Below, piece after piece: positions 11,786-22,565 of a stretch of DNA of 64,000 nucleotides. Source of the DNA: Montifringilla adamsi (Eukaryota > Chordata > Aves > Passeriformes > Passeridae). The notes beneath the pieces were generated by a model, which worked only from the letters and a program-made list of their open reading frames with translations, was not told where the DNA came from and ran no database searches. The first letter of the stretch is position 1, and each line of letters opens with the position of its first letter. The DNA lies in NCBI GenBank assembly GCA_017590115.1, contig JAGGNK010012559.1:578370-642369 (forward strand), read 5' to 3'. A program made the translations under genes and the position numbers.

Positions 11786-11940
11786 AGCAATCTCCTCATT
11801 GCTTAAAAATATTCAGCGAGGCTACATCAAAGCGAATATTGTGTTATTGTTGCCAGGGGTGACATTAGATGAGAATTATATGAAACAATAAGGGCGCTGG
11901 AGTATAATCCATTTGACACTTGGAACATGTTCCCCGTGCT
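11786..11940. promoter_or_regulatory. Candidate conserved non-coding element
   Basis: A sharply bounded AT-rich, low-CpG island within GC-rich surroundings, with no repeat signature. It contains TTAAAAATATTCAGC, CAAAGCGAATATTGTG and GGGGTGACATTAGATGAG. This texture is typical of deeply conserved vertebrate enhancers, but conservation cannot be seen from one sequence. Confidence 0.3.
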
Positions 11941-12175
11941 CCGTGCTCCTCACAACGCTCACCAACAGAACCGTCTCCATTTTCAGCACAATATTTGTGT
12001 GTGTGAGGAGATTTGTCTCCCTTTATTCTTCTGTCTGGTCATTCTCTGCAGGAATTCGGAGGCTGTGGACCTGTTCAAGCACCAATTTTTCTGTTTGTAC
12101 CCACAGGAAGGAGGGCAGTGGATTGGTGTCAGCACAAGGCTGGTCCTGCCGTGGGCCAAGTGCTTGGTACCCTTA

Positions 12176-12478
12176 AGATCCGAGAAGGGTTTGGGTGGGA
12201 AAGGACCTGAAATCCCATCCCATCCCATCCCCTGCTATGGCAGGGACACCTCCCCCTGTCCCAGGTGCTCCCAGCCCCAATGTCCAGCCTGGCCTTGGGC
12301 ACTGCCAGGGATCCAGGGACAGCCACAGCTGCTCTGGCAATTCCAGCCCAGCCCCGCCCTGCCAGGGAACAATTCCCAATTCCTAAGATCCCATCCATCC
12401 CTGGGGAAGCCATTCCCTGTGTCCTCATCTCTATTCTAAACCTGCCCTTGGATTTCCTTTGTGCCACCCAGGCCACAG
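12176..12478 (-). mobile_element. CR1 LINE 3' fragment
   Basis: The complement of the CR1 tail: GGGTTTGGGTGGGAAAGGAC at the terminus, CAGGGACACCTCCCCCTGTC, then CCAGCCTGGCCTTGGGCAC and CCAGGGAACAATTCCC. A CCCAT expansion sits near the terminus. Identity fades after about 12430, so it is truncated or eroded at its 5' side. Confidence 0.88.
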
Positions 12479-14018
12479 CCACCAAACCCCTCTGAATTTC
12501 TGAAGGCTTCAGTAAAACGTTCAGCTTCACGGCCAGAGCTCATCCGGCATTTTGTGATTCCCCTCTGCAGCCCTGTTATCCTGTTTGCACAGGAGGCAGA
12601 GCTCCTCCCCAGGGGCTGCTGCTGATGTGGGCACTGAGCCTTGCTCCCTCCTCAATTCCACGTCACTTGTGGCTCTATCCCAATACACAAAGCCTGACAA
12701 TTCCCGGGATCAAAGCCTCCTTCAAACAACCTCCCCAGGTTCACCCAGGCAGTGACTCAGCTCCCATGTTCCTGTCTCCACACAACAGAGCCACAGCACA
12801 CACAGAGAAGCTGCTCCTCCCAGAAATAGCCATATCCCAATTATCTCAATTACTGATTCCACAGGACCAGCTCCTCTGTCTGCCAGATCCCCCACACAAC
12901 ATCCCTCCCTCACGTCCATCTGCTCAGCCCTGGCAGCTGATGTGGTTTTCCATTCAGCCCTGACATCCCTGTTCACCAGCAAATCACTTTTCACCTGGAA
13001 AAGGTGGGATATTGCACTGGGAAGAGGTAAATCCAGGACACAGAGCATGGGCTGGGATGTGCAGAGGGTTTAAAGCACTTGGGGTTAATTTTGGTGAGAG
13101 TTGGAGGCTTTTGGTAACTTGGGTTTGAGACAGAGCAAAATGTGGGGACTCTGATCAGAAAGGGCAAACTGACATTGCAAGGTTCCAACAGCAAAGTCTT
13201 CAGCATAACTGCATAAAAATGTGTTTATCCCACATAATCCTCCTGCTCTGTGTTATTTTCACTTCAGGAATCATTATCTTGCCCTCTGAGTTGCTTGCTG
13301 GGAATTATTTCCTATGAGAACTCTGCATCCATGCTGAAGTCCCAGCCCGGGTTTGTTTGAAGTTTCCTGAGTGTTTGTGAACTTGCTGGAGTGTTTAAGG
13401 TGGTTTGTGGGGCTCACACGAGCACAGGTGAGCCTGCCTGGGCTCTGCTTGATATTCCAGGCTTGTTCCTGCTCCAGTCTCAAAGCAAAGCTGGTGGAAC
13501 ATAAACCTCCCCGAACGGCCCATGACTCAAACCTCTGCCAAAACTTCTGCAGAATGGAGCAGTGAGAGGTCTCTGCACTGGCAGTGTTCCCATCCTGCCA
13601 GGCAGTGATCCTGCTGCAGCTTCTCAGGATGGGAAAAGCTTTGGTTGTTTGGGATGGGCTTTAATTTCCTTCAGAGTGAGCAGCAGGAGTTTGGGAATTG
13701 TGTGCCCTGCTCTCCTGGCTCAGCAGCTCCGGCTGCTCTGCTCCCTCTGGCCAGCAGCCCCAGCACCAAGGTAAACCCAGCCTGGCTGAGTGACCCTGCA
13801 CAGGAAAATCAATGCTGCACACAGGGCAAAGGGTGTAAAGAAGAAAATGGCAAAATAAAAAATCCTTCTATCAACAAGATCAACAATTCATGGGTGGGGA
13901 AGCACCCAGGGTGACTGGAAGATTGTAACATTTTCTCCCAGTTTGGAGATGTGCTTATGTGGCTCCTTCCCTGTCAGCAGCGCCAGAATGACAAATCAGA
14001 GCTGGTCCAGGTCAGAGG
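12479..14018. other. Unique sequence, no gene seen
   Basis: Unremarkable mixed sequence. Short open frames on both strands lack any recognisable domain or exon structure. Confidence 0.45.
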
Positions 14019-14375
14019 GGTTAGAAGGGACCTTAAAGATGAGCTCAGCTCATGCTAAAGCTCACCCCTGCCATGGCAGGGACACCTCCCCCTGTCCCAG
14101 GTGCTCCCAGCCCCAATGTCCAGCCTGGCCTTGGGCACTGCCAGGGATCCAGGGGCAGCCCCAGCTGCTCTGGCAATTCCAGCCCAGCCCCTCCCCAGCC
14201 TGCCAGGGAACAATTCCCAATTGCCAAGACGCCATCCAGCCCTGCCCTCTGGCAGTGGGAGCCATTCCCTGTGTCCTGTCCCTCCATCCTTGTCCCCAGT
14301 CCCTCTGCAGCTCTCCTGGAGCCCCTTCAGGCCCTGCAAGGGCTCTGAGCTCTCCCTGGAGCCTTCTCCTCTCCA
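14019..14375 (-). mobile_element. CR1 LINE 3' fragment, young subfamily
   Basis: Contains the complement of the CR1 tail from GGTTAGAAGGGACCTT through CCCTGCCATGGCAGGGACAC, CAATTCCAGCCCAGCCCC and CCTCCATCCTTGTCCCCAG to the truncated CCTTCTCCTCTCC edge. Very close to the copies at 16.7, 22.6 and 33.4 kb. It shares with the 33.4 kb copy the CCCTGCAAGGG variant where the other two have CCCTGGAGGGG, hinting at two sub-lineages. Confidence 0.92.
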
Positions 14376-16664
14376 GGTGAACCATGAGGTAAAAGATTTT
14401 CCTATGAGGAAGTGCCTGTGGAGCTCTTGGCACTCCTGAGAAGGATCTGGAAGCACAGGACAAGGCAGAGCTCAGTGCTCCAAGGGTGGAGCAGCAGGAG
14501 CAGTCCCCAGCCCTGGCACCTCCAGCAGTCCTGGGGCTGAACCCTCTGTCCTGTCCTTTTAACTGAGCATGGAGATAATTAAATTTTGCACTGTGGTTAC
14601 ACCTCAGTAAATATTGTCTATAAAAATCAATTGGCATTTACTGTACTTAAGGTATAATAACGATTCTTATAAATCTAAATTATCCAAATAAATCTAAATT
14701 AAATGCCTAGGTTTAAATGTATTTAGGACATTTAATTAATAAAGTGTTACCAAATAACCATTACTAATCTGTTTACTTCAAGCCTGATTTCCATTTCCAA
14801 AGGATTTATTTCTCAGCAGTGTGTGTGGGAGGGTGAAAGGATGTGAAAGGGTTTTAAACAGCTACTCCAGGTACCAGAAATATTGGGAAATTGCCCAGGA
14901 AATTCCCTCATCTTTTCCCCCACGGAGAAATGCTGATGTTCTGGAGCCAGAAGTTTTCAAAGTAAAAAGTCCATTTTGATTTATCTGGAATTTTAAGTGT
15001 TCAGAAAGTTCGGAAGTCTGAAACTTCCTCTTTCAACATTCTCTTGATTTAAAGCTCTGCTTTGCTGTTAAAGCTGATTTCCCAATTAAAAATATAATTG
15101 AACTTATTAAGACAGAAAACAAGTAAGAATGAAAAGTTCAAAATCCAGAAGAACGGATCTAAATAAAGCCTCAGATTAGACACAAACACTTCATGGATTA
15201 TCCACCCACTGGTGAAAACCACGGATTTTCACTTCTTTTTCCTTGGCACTCCTCTTGGGAAGGGCCCTCCTCGAGGTTGAGAGCCTGGGACAGGCGAGGC
15301 TGGAGTGACCCCAGCCCTGCCCAGCTGGCAGCTGCTCCTGCTGGAAAGCCCAAATTCCCTCTGTCAGGAAAATCAATCCACAAACATCAGAGGTTCATGT
15401 CCAAAAAGGAGACAGAGGAGTCCTTTTACTTAATTTGAATAAAGGGAGAGGCCATGAGGCATTCCCCTGGTGTCTCTCCAATTTTTGGAGGACGCAGCCT
15501 CCTTTTTATCCCAATTTCCCTGCTGCATTTCCCTTCTCTCCTTCCCCATTTCTGAGGTACTTGAGAGGTACAGACTTCCCAAATCGCCTGATGCTGAGTA
15601 TTTCCCTCCAATGTACAACCTTTCCTTTTAATTTTTAATTCTTATGGAATTTAGGATTTTCCCCCATTGTTTCTTTCATCTTTCAATGACCAATTTCATT
15701 TCTCAGCAAACCCACAGTTTGTTTGTAAAAGCAAATCTCTTTTTCCATTCATCAATCAGTGGAATCCTCCCCATTGTTTTTTTTATCTCTCAGTGCTGGT
15801 TTTATCCACCAGCAGACCCACAGCTTGTTTGGAAACACAAATGTGTCATTCCTCTCACCTCATTCTGGGAAACCTCGGGAGCCAGAGCTGCTTCCTCCCC
15901 TCCAGCTCGGGGTTCCTCCCCCACTGCCAATTCCCTATCACAACACCGGGACATTTCCTCTGGAAATGTGATTTTATTGCTCAGTGTTTTCCTCAACAAT
16001 TGCACAGCAGAGGCTCTACAACTCCCCCCCAACTAAACAAATCTCCCGTCTGGGCTGGAACAGTTTAAACAATTTTTATTCTGGTTTTATTTTTAATTTT
16101 TTTGCTAAAAAGCTGCAGAAAACACAATTCTTGTCAAGCCAATCCCCAAATATTTTTTGCTGTTTTTCCAGCCAGCTCTGCTGCAGAGCCCCAGCCCCAT
16201 TAACCCCTGGATTATTCCTCCCTCCCCCCATAATTAACATCATTAAGCTGAGCTCACGCAAAGCCAGAGGGTCAAACTCAGCCTGGTGCAGTTCTGTTGT
16301 ACCAAACCCAGATCTACCCCAGTGATTAATTTAGCTAGAAACACATAATTATAGACAATAAAAAATGATTTCTCGTGCTGCTGGAAAGTGCCTGAGACTG
16401 TTCCCTGTGTGAGAGCAGCACCTGGCACAGCCCGGCCGGGCACAGTCCAGCTGGAATGAAATTATTCATGTAATGCTTGCTGCCCCATAGGATGGGAGGG
16501 GAGGGTCCCAGCCCAGCTCTGTGGGGAAGGATCAGGACCAGAGGGGCTGGAGATGCCACTTGAGGGGGGCTGGACTGAGGAGGCCAGGCAGAGGAAATTC
16601 ACAGCTTTGTGCAGGGATTGAAGTTTGTGCGGGAAATGAGCCAGAGGTGAAGGTTAAATCAGGT
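14376..16664. other. Unique sequence with AT-rich zone (14560-15190)
   Basis: A 600-bp AT-rich stretch with several TTTAATTAATAAAG- and AATCTAAATT-like words, followed by mixed sequence and another T-rich stretch near 15600-16150. No gene or repeat family is recognisable. Confidence 0.4.
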
Positions 16665-17074
16665 ATTTCCTGTGAGGAAAGGCTGGGAGAGCTGGGGGTG
16701 CTGCCCTGGAGAGGAGAAGGCTCCAGGGAGAGCTCAGAGCCCCTCCAGGGCCTGAAGGGGCTCCAGGAGAGCTGCAGAGGGACTGGGGACAAGGATGGAG
16801 GGACAGGACACAGGGAATGGCTCCCACTGCCAGAGGGCAGGGCTGGATGGCATCTTGGCAATTGGGAATTGTTCCCTGGCAGGCTGGGGAGGGGCTGGGC
16901 TGGAATTGCCAGAGCAGCTGGGGCTGCCCCTGGATCCCTGGCAGTGCCCAAGTGTCCCTGGAAATGCTTGGAGCAGCCTGGAAGAGTGGGAGGTGTCCCT
17001 GCCATGGCAGGGGTGGCGCTGGATGGGATTTAAGGTCCTTTCTAACCCAAACCATCCCCTGATTCTCTGATTCA
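16665..17074 (+). mobile_element. CR1 LINE 3' fragment, near full tail
   Basis: Runs from TTCCTGTGAGGAAAGGCTGG through GGAGAGGAGAAGGCTCCAGG, GGACTGGGGACAAGGATGG, TTGGCAATTGGGAATTGTTC and CCTGGATCCCTGGCAGTGCC to ACCATCCCCTGATTCTCTGA. After the GTGCCCAA block it has a diverged insert (GTGTCCCTGGAAATGCTTGG) where sister copies have GGCCAGGCTGGACATTGG. Open frames here are shared by the family. Confidence 0.93.
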
Positions 17075-17480
17075 CCTGCAGTTATAGGAGAACACTTCAA
17101 TTAGTGAATCCCTCATCCAGGCTGGCTCCCACTCCCACTGGAGGCAGGGACTCATCCCAAGGGGCTCATCCCAGGCTCACCCCGGGTTCCTGCCAGCAGA
17201 GCTGGGCTCAGGGTGCAGCACATCCAGCCCCAAAGGGCTCTGAGCCCCTGTCCAGTTACTGAGGAGAGCAGAGCACAGAAACCCCTTCCGGGGAGATGAG
17301 GTATTTTGGAGCCTGTCTGTCTTCTCCTGCTTGATTCAGACTGAGTTTGGCAGATGGAAACAAGCTCAGTCCTAAAGAGGTTGAGAAAATCATCCTTAAA
17401 GGGAGCCTGGAGTGTCTGCTGGAGCAATCGCTCAGCCCTGGGAGTGACACTTGACTTCATCTGTCTAACAAGTCTGATGG
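17075..17480. other. Unique sequence, no gene seen
   Basis: GC-rich linker. Two overlapping minus-strand open frames of 64 and 102 codons have no recognisable content. Confidence 0.45.
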
Positions 17481-17690
17481 GCTCTCAGTGTCTCTTCTGA
17501 TTGGGTTAATTTATTTGTTTTCATGCTAAGTTTTATTGTTTATTGATTTCCCGAGTCACCCTGAGTCCGTGTCAGTTTTTATCTGCTCCCAGTAATGGAA
17601 ATCGTTCTGCGGAAGATGCACTGTGTAAAATCTTACTGCAGCCAGCTCAGGACCCACAAACACCGTTAATTACCATGATTACGGCCCTTG
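17481..17690. promoter_or_regulatory. Candidate conserved non-coding element
   Basis: AT-rich unique block with ATTGGGTTAATTTATTTG, TTATTGTTTATTGATTTCC and CCGTTAATTACCATGATTAC, giving dense homeodomain-type TAATTA and forkhead-like TGTTTATT words. No repeat signature. The regulatory role is inferred from texture and motifs only. Confidence 0.3.
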
Positions 17691-18267
17691 GAGATGACAA
17701 ATCCAGGCCTCTTGTCCCTCCCCTGCTCCACACAACTCCCAGTTTTCCCATTCTATGTGCTCCAGACTCCTGAGTGCCCAAATCCCACGCTGAGGACACG
17801 GCAGGAGCAGCATCCAAGCTGTCACTTCCCCAATGTCTGGGGCTCTGGGTTTCCCAGCAATCCTTCCAGGCAGCCTGGGGGAACGTGTCAAACTCCTCAT
17901 GCCATGATCCTCATGCTCAGATTGCCCCAAGATGCTTTTTTAAATGATTTCCAGAGATTTCAACCCAATTCAAGTCAGGAAAGGAGAGTAGCAGCAAATC
18001 TCAGCGGGTGATGGTGACCGGGGCCTTCCTGGGCTGCTCTGTGTCACCCTGGGTGTTGTTTCTGTGTGGGATATGTTGACTGGCATGTGAGGAATTGCTC
18101 TTAATTACTCAACATTGCCCTTAATAACTCAGTCCTGCTCCTGCAGCCCTGCACTCCTGGGCATGGCACCCCCTGGCTCCTTTTGGGGAGGCTTGAGCCC
18201 CCCAGCCTGTCCTGCATGCAGGTGGGACATGTGACACCTGAAGAGCAGGAAAACCCTGGGGAGCAAG
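17691..18267. other. Unique sequence, no gene seen
   Basis: Mixed sequence between the AT-rich block and a CR1 fragment. Nothing recognisable. Confidence 0.4.
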
Positions 18268-18395
18268 GGGCAGGACAGGAGGAAATGCCCTCAAGTTGCA
18301 CCAGGGAGGGTTAAATTGGATATTAAGAGGAAGTCTCTTCCCTGAGAAGGTGGTCAGGCACTGGAACTGGGAAAGGGGTGGAGTTCCCAGCCCTG
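18268..18395 (+). mobile_element. CR1 LINE internal-tail fragment
   Basis: Matches the middle of the CR1 tail of a common bird subfamily: GGACAGGAGGAAATGCCCTC, TTAAATTGGATATTAAGAGG, then GAGAAGGTGGTCAGGCACTG and GGAACTGGGAAAGGGGTGGA. The 3' terminus is missing, and the 30-bp minisatellite begins about 85 bp downstream. Confidence 0.8.
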
Positions 18396-18480
18396 AGGGC
18401 AGCACAGGACAGGGCAGAGCAGGGAAGCAGTTCCCACTTCAGGCAGAAATACCGCGGAGTGACTGCCCCAGCAGTGCCAG

Positions 18481-18838
18481 GCAGCCAGGGGAGCCCTGCT
18501 CCAGTCCCAGAGAGCCAGGAGAGCCCTGCTCCTGTCCCAGAGAGCCAGGAGAGCCCTGCTCTTGTCCCAGGCATCCAGGGGAGCCCTGCTCCTGTCCCAG
18601 AGAGCCAGGAGAGCCCTGCACTTGTCCCAGACAGCCAGGGGAGCCCTGCTCCTGTCCCAGAGAGCCAGGGGAGCCCTGCTCCTGTCCCAGACAGCCAGGG
18701 GAGCCCTGCTCCTGTCCCAGAGAGCCAGGGGAGCCCTGCTCCTATTCCAGAGAGCCAGGGGAGCCCTGCTCCTGTCCCATTGAGCCAGGGAGCCCTGCTC
18801 CTGTCCCAGACAGCCAGGGGAGCCCTGCTCGTGGCCCT
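18481..18838. repeat. 30-bp minisatellite, about 12 units
   Basis: Unit of the form AGAGCCAGGGGAGCCCTGCT plus CCTGTCCCAG, with ACAGCC, GCATCC and AGGAGAGC variants and one 29-bp unit near 18781. A 30-bp period leaves all frames open, so both strands carry long repetitive open frames (RARGALLLSQ-like on plus, DRSRAPLALW-like on minus). These are by-products of the period, not proteins. Confidence 0.95.
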
Positions 18839-19295
18839 GCTCTGAGGATGGGACAGGAGACAGGAGAGGCTCCTTCAGCAGGGGGGAGAAGGAGTGGGGT
18901 GGGGGAGGCTTCTCCATCTCGAGGAGGAGGGGTGGGATGGAGAGGGAGGCACATGAGGCTCAGGTGGGATTCCAGTGGTACAGCACAAGGCTCCATGTGC
19001 TCCTGAAGGGAGTGGGGGAAAAGGCACAGAGAAAAGGCCTGGCTGGGAATGGGGCCAGTGCAAACCCTGTCAGGAAGGTGAGGGGTGGGTGGTGAGGGGA
19101 GACCCTCCAGCCACAGCCCAGTTTGAGGTTCCTGACCTTCCTGCAGCCCTCCTGCTCCCAGCAGCTCCCCCTACCCCCATGCTGTGCCTCTGGCCCCAGA
19201 GATGCCCAGGTCACTCCGAGTTGCCCTGGTGGGACCTGAGTCTGGTCTTGGCCCAACAGGGACCAATGCACACCCTGAGAGCAGCTCTTCCTTCC
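18839..19295. other. Unique GC-rich sequence
   Basis: Linker between two minisatellites with a purine-rich patch at 18850-18960. Nothing gene-like. Confidence 0.4.
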
Positions 19296-19400
19296 TCTTC
19301 ATCCCTCCCTGCTTCATCCCTTCCTGCTTCATCCCTCCCTGCTTCATCCCTCCCTGCTTCATCCCTTCCTGCTCATCCCTTCCTGCCTCATGCCCTCCCA
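19296..19400. repeat. 15-bp minisatellite, about 6-7 units
   Basis: Unit CTTCATCCCTCCCTG alternating with CTTCATCCCTTCCTG, then one shortened unit (CTCATCCCTTCCTG). The 15-bp period again keeps frames open on both strands, giving short repetitive peptides without gene support. Confidence 0.92.
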
Positions 19401-19669
19401 GCTCCCAGCCGGGGATGGGCAGCTCTGCCTGGGGTGGGTTTATGTATTTCCATAACAACTGAGCCTGATTTTCACGGCACCGAGATCCCTTTCCACCACA
19501 GACAGTGTGGAAAAGGCAGAAATAATTCACATCTGCCTTGAAACTCCTTCCTGCTGGCAGAGGGATGTAAAAGAATCCCCACCTAAGTGCCCAGAAACCC
19601 TTTCCTTCCCTCACTGCTCCCTCAGCCTGTGATGCTGGCATTGCTGATGAGCTGACAGCCAACACTTAA
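19401..19669. other. Unique sequence, no gene seen
   Basis: Short linker of mixed composition with no recognisable feature. Confidence 0.4.
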
Positions 19670-19945
19670 ACGCTCTGAGCCTTTATTATTTATTTCTTGG
19701 GCAGAGAATTACCACTCTGGGTTATTTTTATTTTACAGATCCAGCTTCTGAAACTACTTAAAAAGCTTTCGATCAAAGCTTACAGTGGTGCTGACAGAAC
19801 ACCGAGGGTTTGCGCTGGGGAGAGCCATCATTAATTATCAGCCTGTGAGCAGCACTGATAGTGCAAGCATTTGATTTTGATTTAATGTCTAAATAAGCTC
19901 ACTTACAATGGCAAAGAGCTTCCTGTTTAATTGAAAAGCACTAAG
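19670..19945. promoter_or_regulatory. Candidate conserved non-coding element
   Basis: AT-rich, repeat-free block including CTTTATTATTTATTTCTTGG, AGCTTTCGATCAAAGCTTAC (partly palindromic) and CATCATTAATTATCAGCC. It stands out from GC-rich repeats on both sides and has many homeodomain-type TAATTA cores. Alignment would be needed to show conservation. Confidence 0.35.
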
Positions 19946-20456
19946 TTTTCTATCTGCCCTTCTTCTTTTTCATTCTGGCCACGTTCCAGGTGTAGAAATA
20001 GAAAGAAACTAACAGAATGCAAAAAGTCGGTGTGAAAATGCATCAGAGGCACGGGAGCTTGCTGAGCCTTCTGCCAGCACCGCTGCTGGCCTGTCTGGGC
20101 CAGCTCTGCTCTTGCAGGCTGTCCTTGTCCTTCAGCTCCCCTTGCAGCCCAGCCCAGTGCCAGTCCTGCTCTCTGTACCCCCCTCTGTCACCCTGCACAG
20201 CACCAGGGCTTCCCCCCTTCCCCAAAATAGCATTTTCATCTTGGAAAAGGCCTTTCCTGAAAGGCAGCCGAGCTGCTATCCGGGAGCAGGGACATCACTG
20301 TGCCAGGAGGGGGGACAGACCCTGGGGACGTCCCCTGGCTGGCACCGGGGCTGCCCAGGGCTCCTCAGCCTGGCAGACACACCGTGGGTGTTTCAGTGCC
20401 AGACACCCGACACTGCCAAGGTCACCGCGAGGGTGACAGAGAGGCTGACCCAGCGT
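19946..20456. other. Unique sequence, no gene seen
   Basis: Turns GC-rich toward the 41-bp array. Plus-strand open frames run into the array and are not convincing. Confidence 0.4.
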
Positions 20457-20770
20457 GGCACCGTGTGCCGGCCCTGCCACCCTCCCTGACCCGGTGTGGC
20501 ACCGTGTGCCAGCCCTGCCACCCTCTCTGACCCGGTATGGCACCGTGTGCCGGCCCTGCCACCCTCCCTGACCCGGTGTGGCACCGTGTGCCAGCCCTGC
20601 CACCCTCTCTGACCCAGTATGGCACCGTGTGCCGGCCCTGCCACCCTCCCTGACCCGGTGTGGCACCCTGTGCCAGCCCTGCCACCCTCCCTGACCCAGC
20701 ATGGCATCGTGTGCCAGCCCTGCCACCCTCCCTGACCCGGTGTGGCACCGTGTGCCAGCCCTGCCACCAC
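20457..20770. repeat. 41-bp minisatellite with alternating unit types
   Basis: Unit starts GGCACCGTGTGCC and contains CCCTGCCACCCTC and CTGACCC. GGCA starts fall at 20457, 20498, 20539, 20580, 20621, 20662, 20703 and 20744, exactly 41 bp apart, giving seven full units and one partial. Units 1, 3 and 5 read GCCGG with CCCTCCCTGA; units 2 and 4 read GCCAG with CCCTCTCTGA and end in GGTAT or AGTAT. The first part is therefore organised as 82-bp dimers. Confidence 0.95.
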
Positions 20771-21135
20771 CCAGGAGAGGCTTCAGCAGCCACTGGCCAA
20801 GGGACACACGGACTGTAGGGACACACCGTGGGGACACATGGATTGTTCCTGACCCACAGCAGTGACCGCCCCTGCCCCGTGTCCCCTGCCAGGGTGTCAG
20901 TGCCCACAGCCAGGAGCAGCAGGAGCTGCTGGACGCCCTGCAGGGCAGCTCAGGGGTTCTCTGACATTGCAGTCAGTGCTGCTGGCCCCATCCGTGACCC
21001 CTCAGTCCTTCCACGCCTTCCACAGAGACACTAGGGTCAGCTCTATGGATGGGGACATGGACAGCCTGCCTGGCTTTGTCCTGAGCCAGGTGTGGTAAAC
21101 AGCACAGAGCTCAGGAGTGGGGTTGTTATAACTGG
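20771..21135. other. Unique sequence between arrays
   Basis: GC-rich with no recognisable gene or repeat. Confidence 0.4.
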
Positions 21136-21246
21136 AAGGGAAAACCATTCCCCCTTTTTTATAAGGGAAAACCATTCCCCCTTTTTTATAAGGGAAAACC
21201 ATTTTCCCCTTTTTTCATAAGGGAAAACCATTCCCCCTTTTTCCCC
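21136..21246. repeat. 27-29-bp tandem repeat, 4 units
   Basis: AAGGGAAAACCATTCCCCC followed by T6 and ATA or CATA. Starts at 21136, 21163, 21190 and 21219. The minus strand reads through as an MVFPYKKGG-like peptide because the main period is a multiple of three. GGGAAAACC also resembles an NF-kB or NFAT half-site repeated four times, which may be coincidental. Confidence 0.95.
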
Positions 21247-22565
21247 CAGTCCCCACCCCATGGGGCTCAGGTCCCAGCAGTGTCACCAGCCTGGGCTGAG
21301 GTGGACAGAAGGTTTGTTGGAGTCAATGATTTACCTCAGTTCCTCCATGGACAAATCTCCTGCTGGCTCTCCCTGGGCACGCAGGGATCCATCTGCAGCT
21401 GGGTCTGGCCCGGGGAGCTCAGACCCTGCTCAGAGCCACCCTGGAGGTGACAGTTCCAGGGCAGCTCTGAGCCACTGTGACAGCTCCTCCTCACTGCCCA
21501 AACCACGCGCTCATAAACAATTTTCCACCTCAGCTGCCTTCTACAAGTGTCAATGACCTCACCCTTCCCAGAGCCCTGCACCGAGGGCATGGGAGGAGGG
21601 GAAGCCAGGGGTGTCTGAATTCCCAGGAGGAATCTCCACCTGAGCAGGAGTGCCAGGCAGCAGAGCCACCCACACTCCTGGGCCCAGGGGCTGTGCTGGG
21701 TTTGCATATGTGGGTGTTGTGTTCCTCTGCAGAAGCTCAAACAGCTGCCAGGAGCTGCACTGCTACTTGGAAAATTAGAATAAAATACAACAAAATAAAA
21801 CACAGCAAAAATTAGAATAAAAATCAGTTTCCTCCATGAAATGAGTAAGGGAGAAAGGTAAACTGAGGAACAGACCCATGACATGAAGATCTTGCAGCCT
21901 GAGAGCTGAAAACAAGTGGCATGGACCAGACAGTTCCACCCAGCTGCAGACAAAATGTCTTTGCTAAGTGACTTTAAAGCTAATGACATGTGACATGTGG
22001 AGATCAGGATGCTCAGCATGGCAGGGCACGCAGAGATAATGATCGTTTGTGAAAACCCAACCTCGGGAGGGGCCAGGGCCACCCAGCAGAAATGTGACTT
22101 TGGCTGGGAAGGGTGGGACAGCACAGGGAGGTCACGGAATTGCCACCGTGCCAAAGTTGGCCTGGCTGCTCAGGAAGGAACAACAGAACCAGCATGTCTA
22201 GACAGGGGCTGGGCTGGCTCAGGAAAACAAGATTTAGACATTGAAAAAGTCATTATTTCAAGATGAAACTACAGATTTCTATCTCATCTCTCATTTTCTC
22301 CGGGTGTGTGACTGTGCGGAGCTGACAAAGCTGCGGATTTCTGCAGGCCCTGGGAGCAATTTGCTTAATAAAGAGTTTGGGTTTGGCTAAATAAGAGTCC
22401 CTGAGCAGGAGCAGTGACTGCCCAGGGCTGCTCTGAACACACCTGGATGGGACTGGGAGCAGTGGAAGTGCAGCCCCTGCACTGATAAAGGCCTGGGGAG
22501 AGCAGGGAAATCCTCCCTGCACGGAGCCACACTGGAGAGCTCCTGCGGGAACACAGGGAGAGCTC
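21247..22565. other. Unique sequence; isolated 272-codon open frame
   Basis: Positions 22154 to 21336 on the minus strand are open for 272 codons from an ATG. The predicted peptide has a hydrophobic middle (a FILIFAVFYFVVFY stretch) that comes from an A/T-rich DNA patch at 21775-21830. No domain, signal for splicing or family resemblance is visible, and the ATG is weakly placed. A chance open frame is the most likely explanation. Confidence 0.35.

Noticed and set aside
18296..19006. 236-codon plus-strand open frame and minus-strand partners
   Set aside because: Created by the 30-bp minisatellite; no non-repetitive domain.
18481..20770. CRISPR-like array
   Set aside because: The units are head-to-tail minisatellites with no unique spacers, and the DNA is vertebrate.
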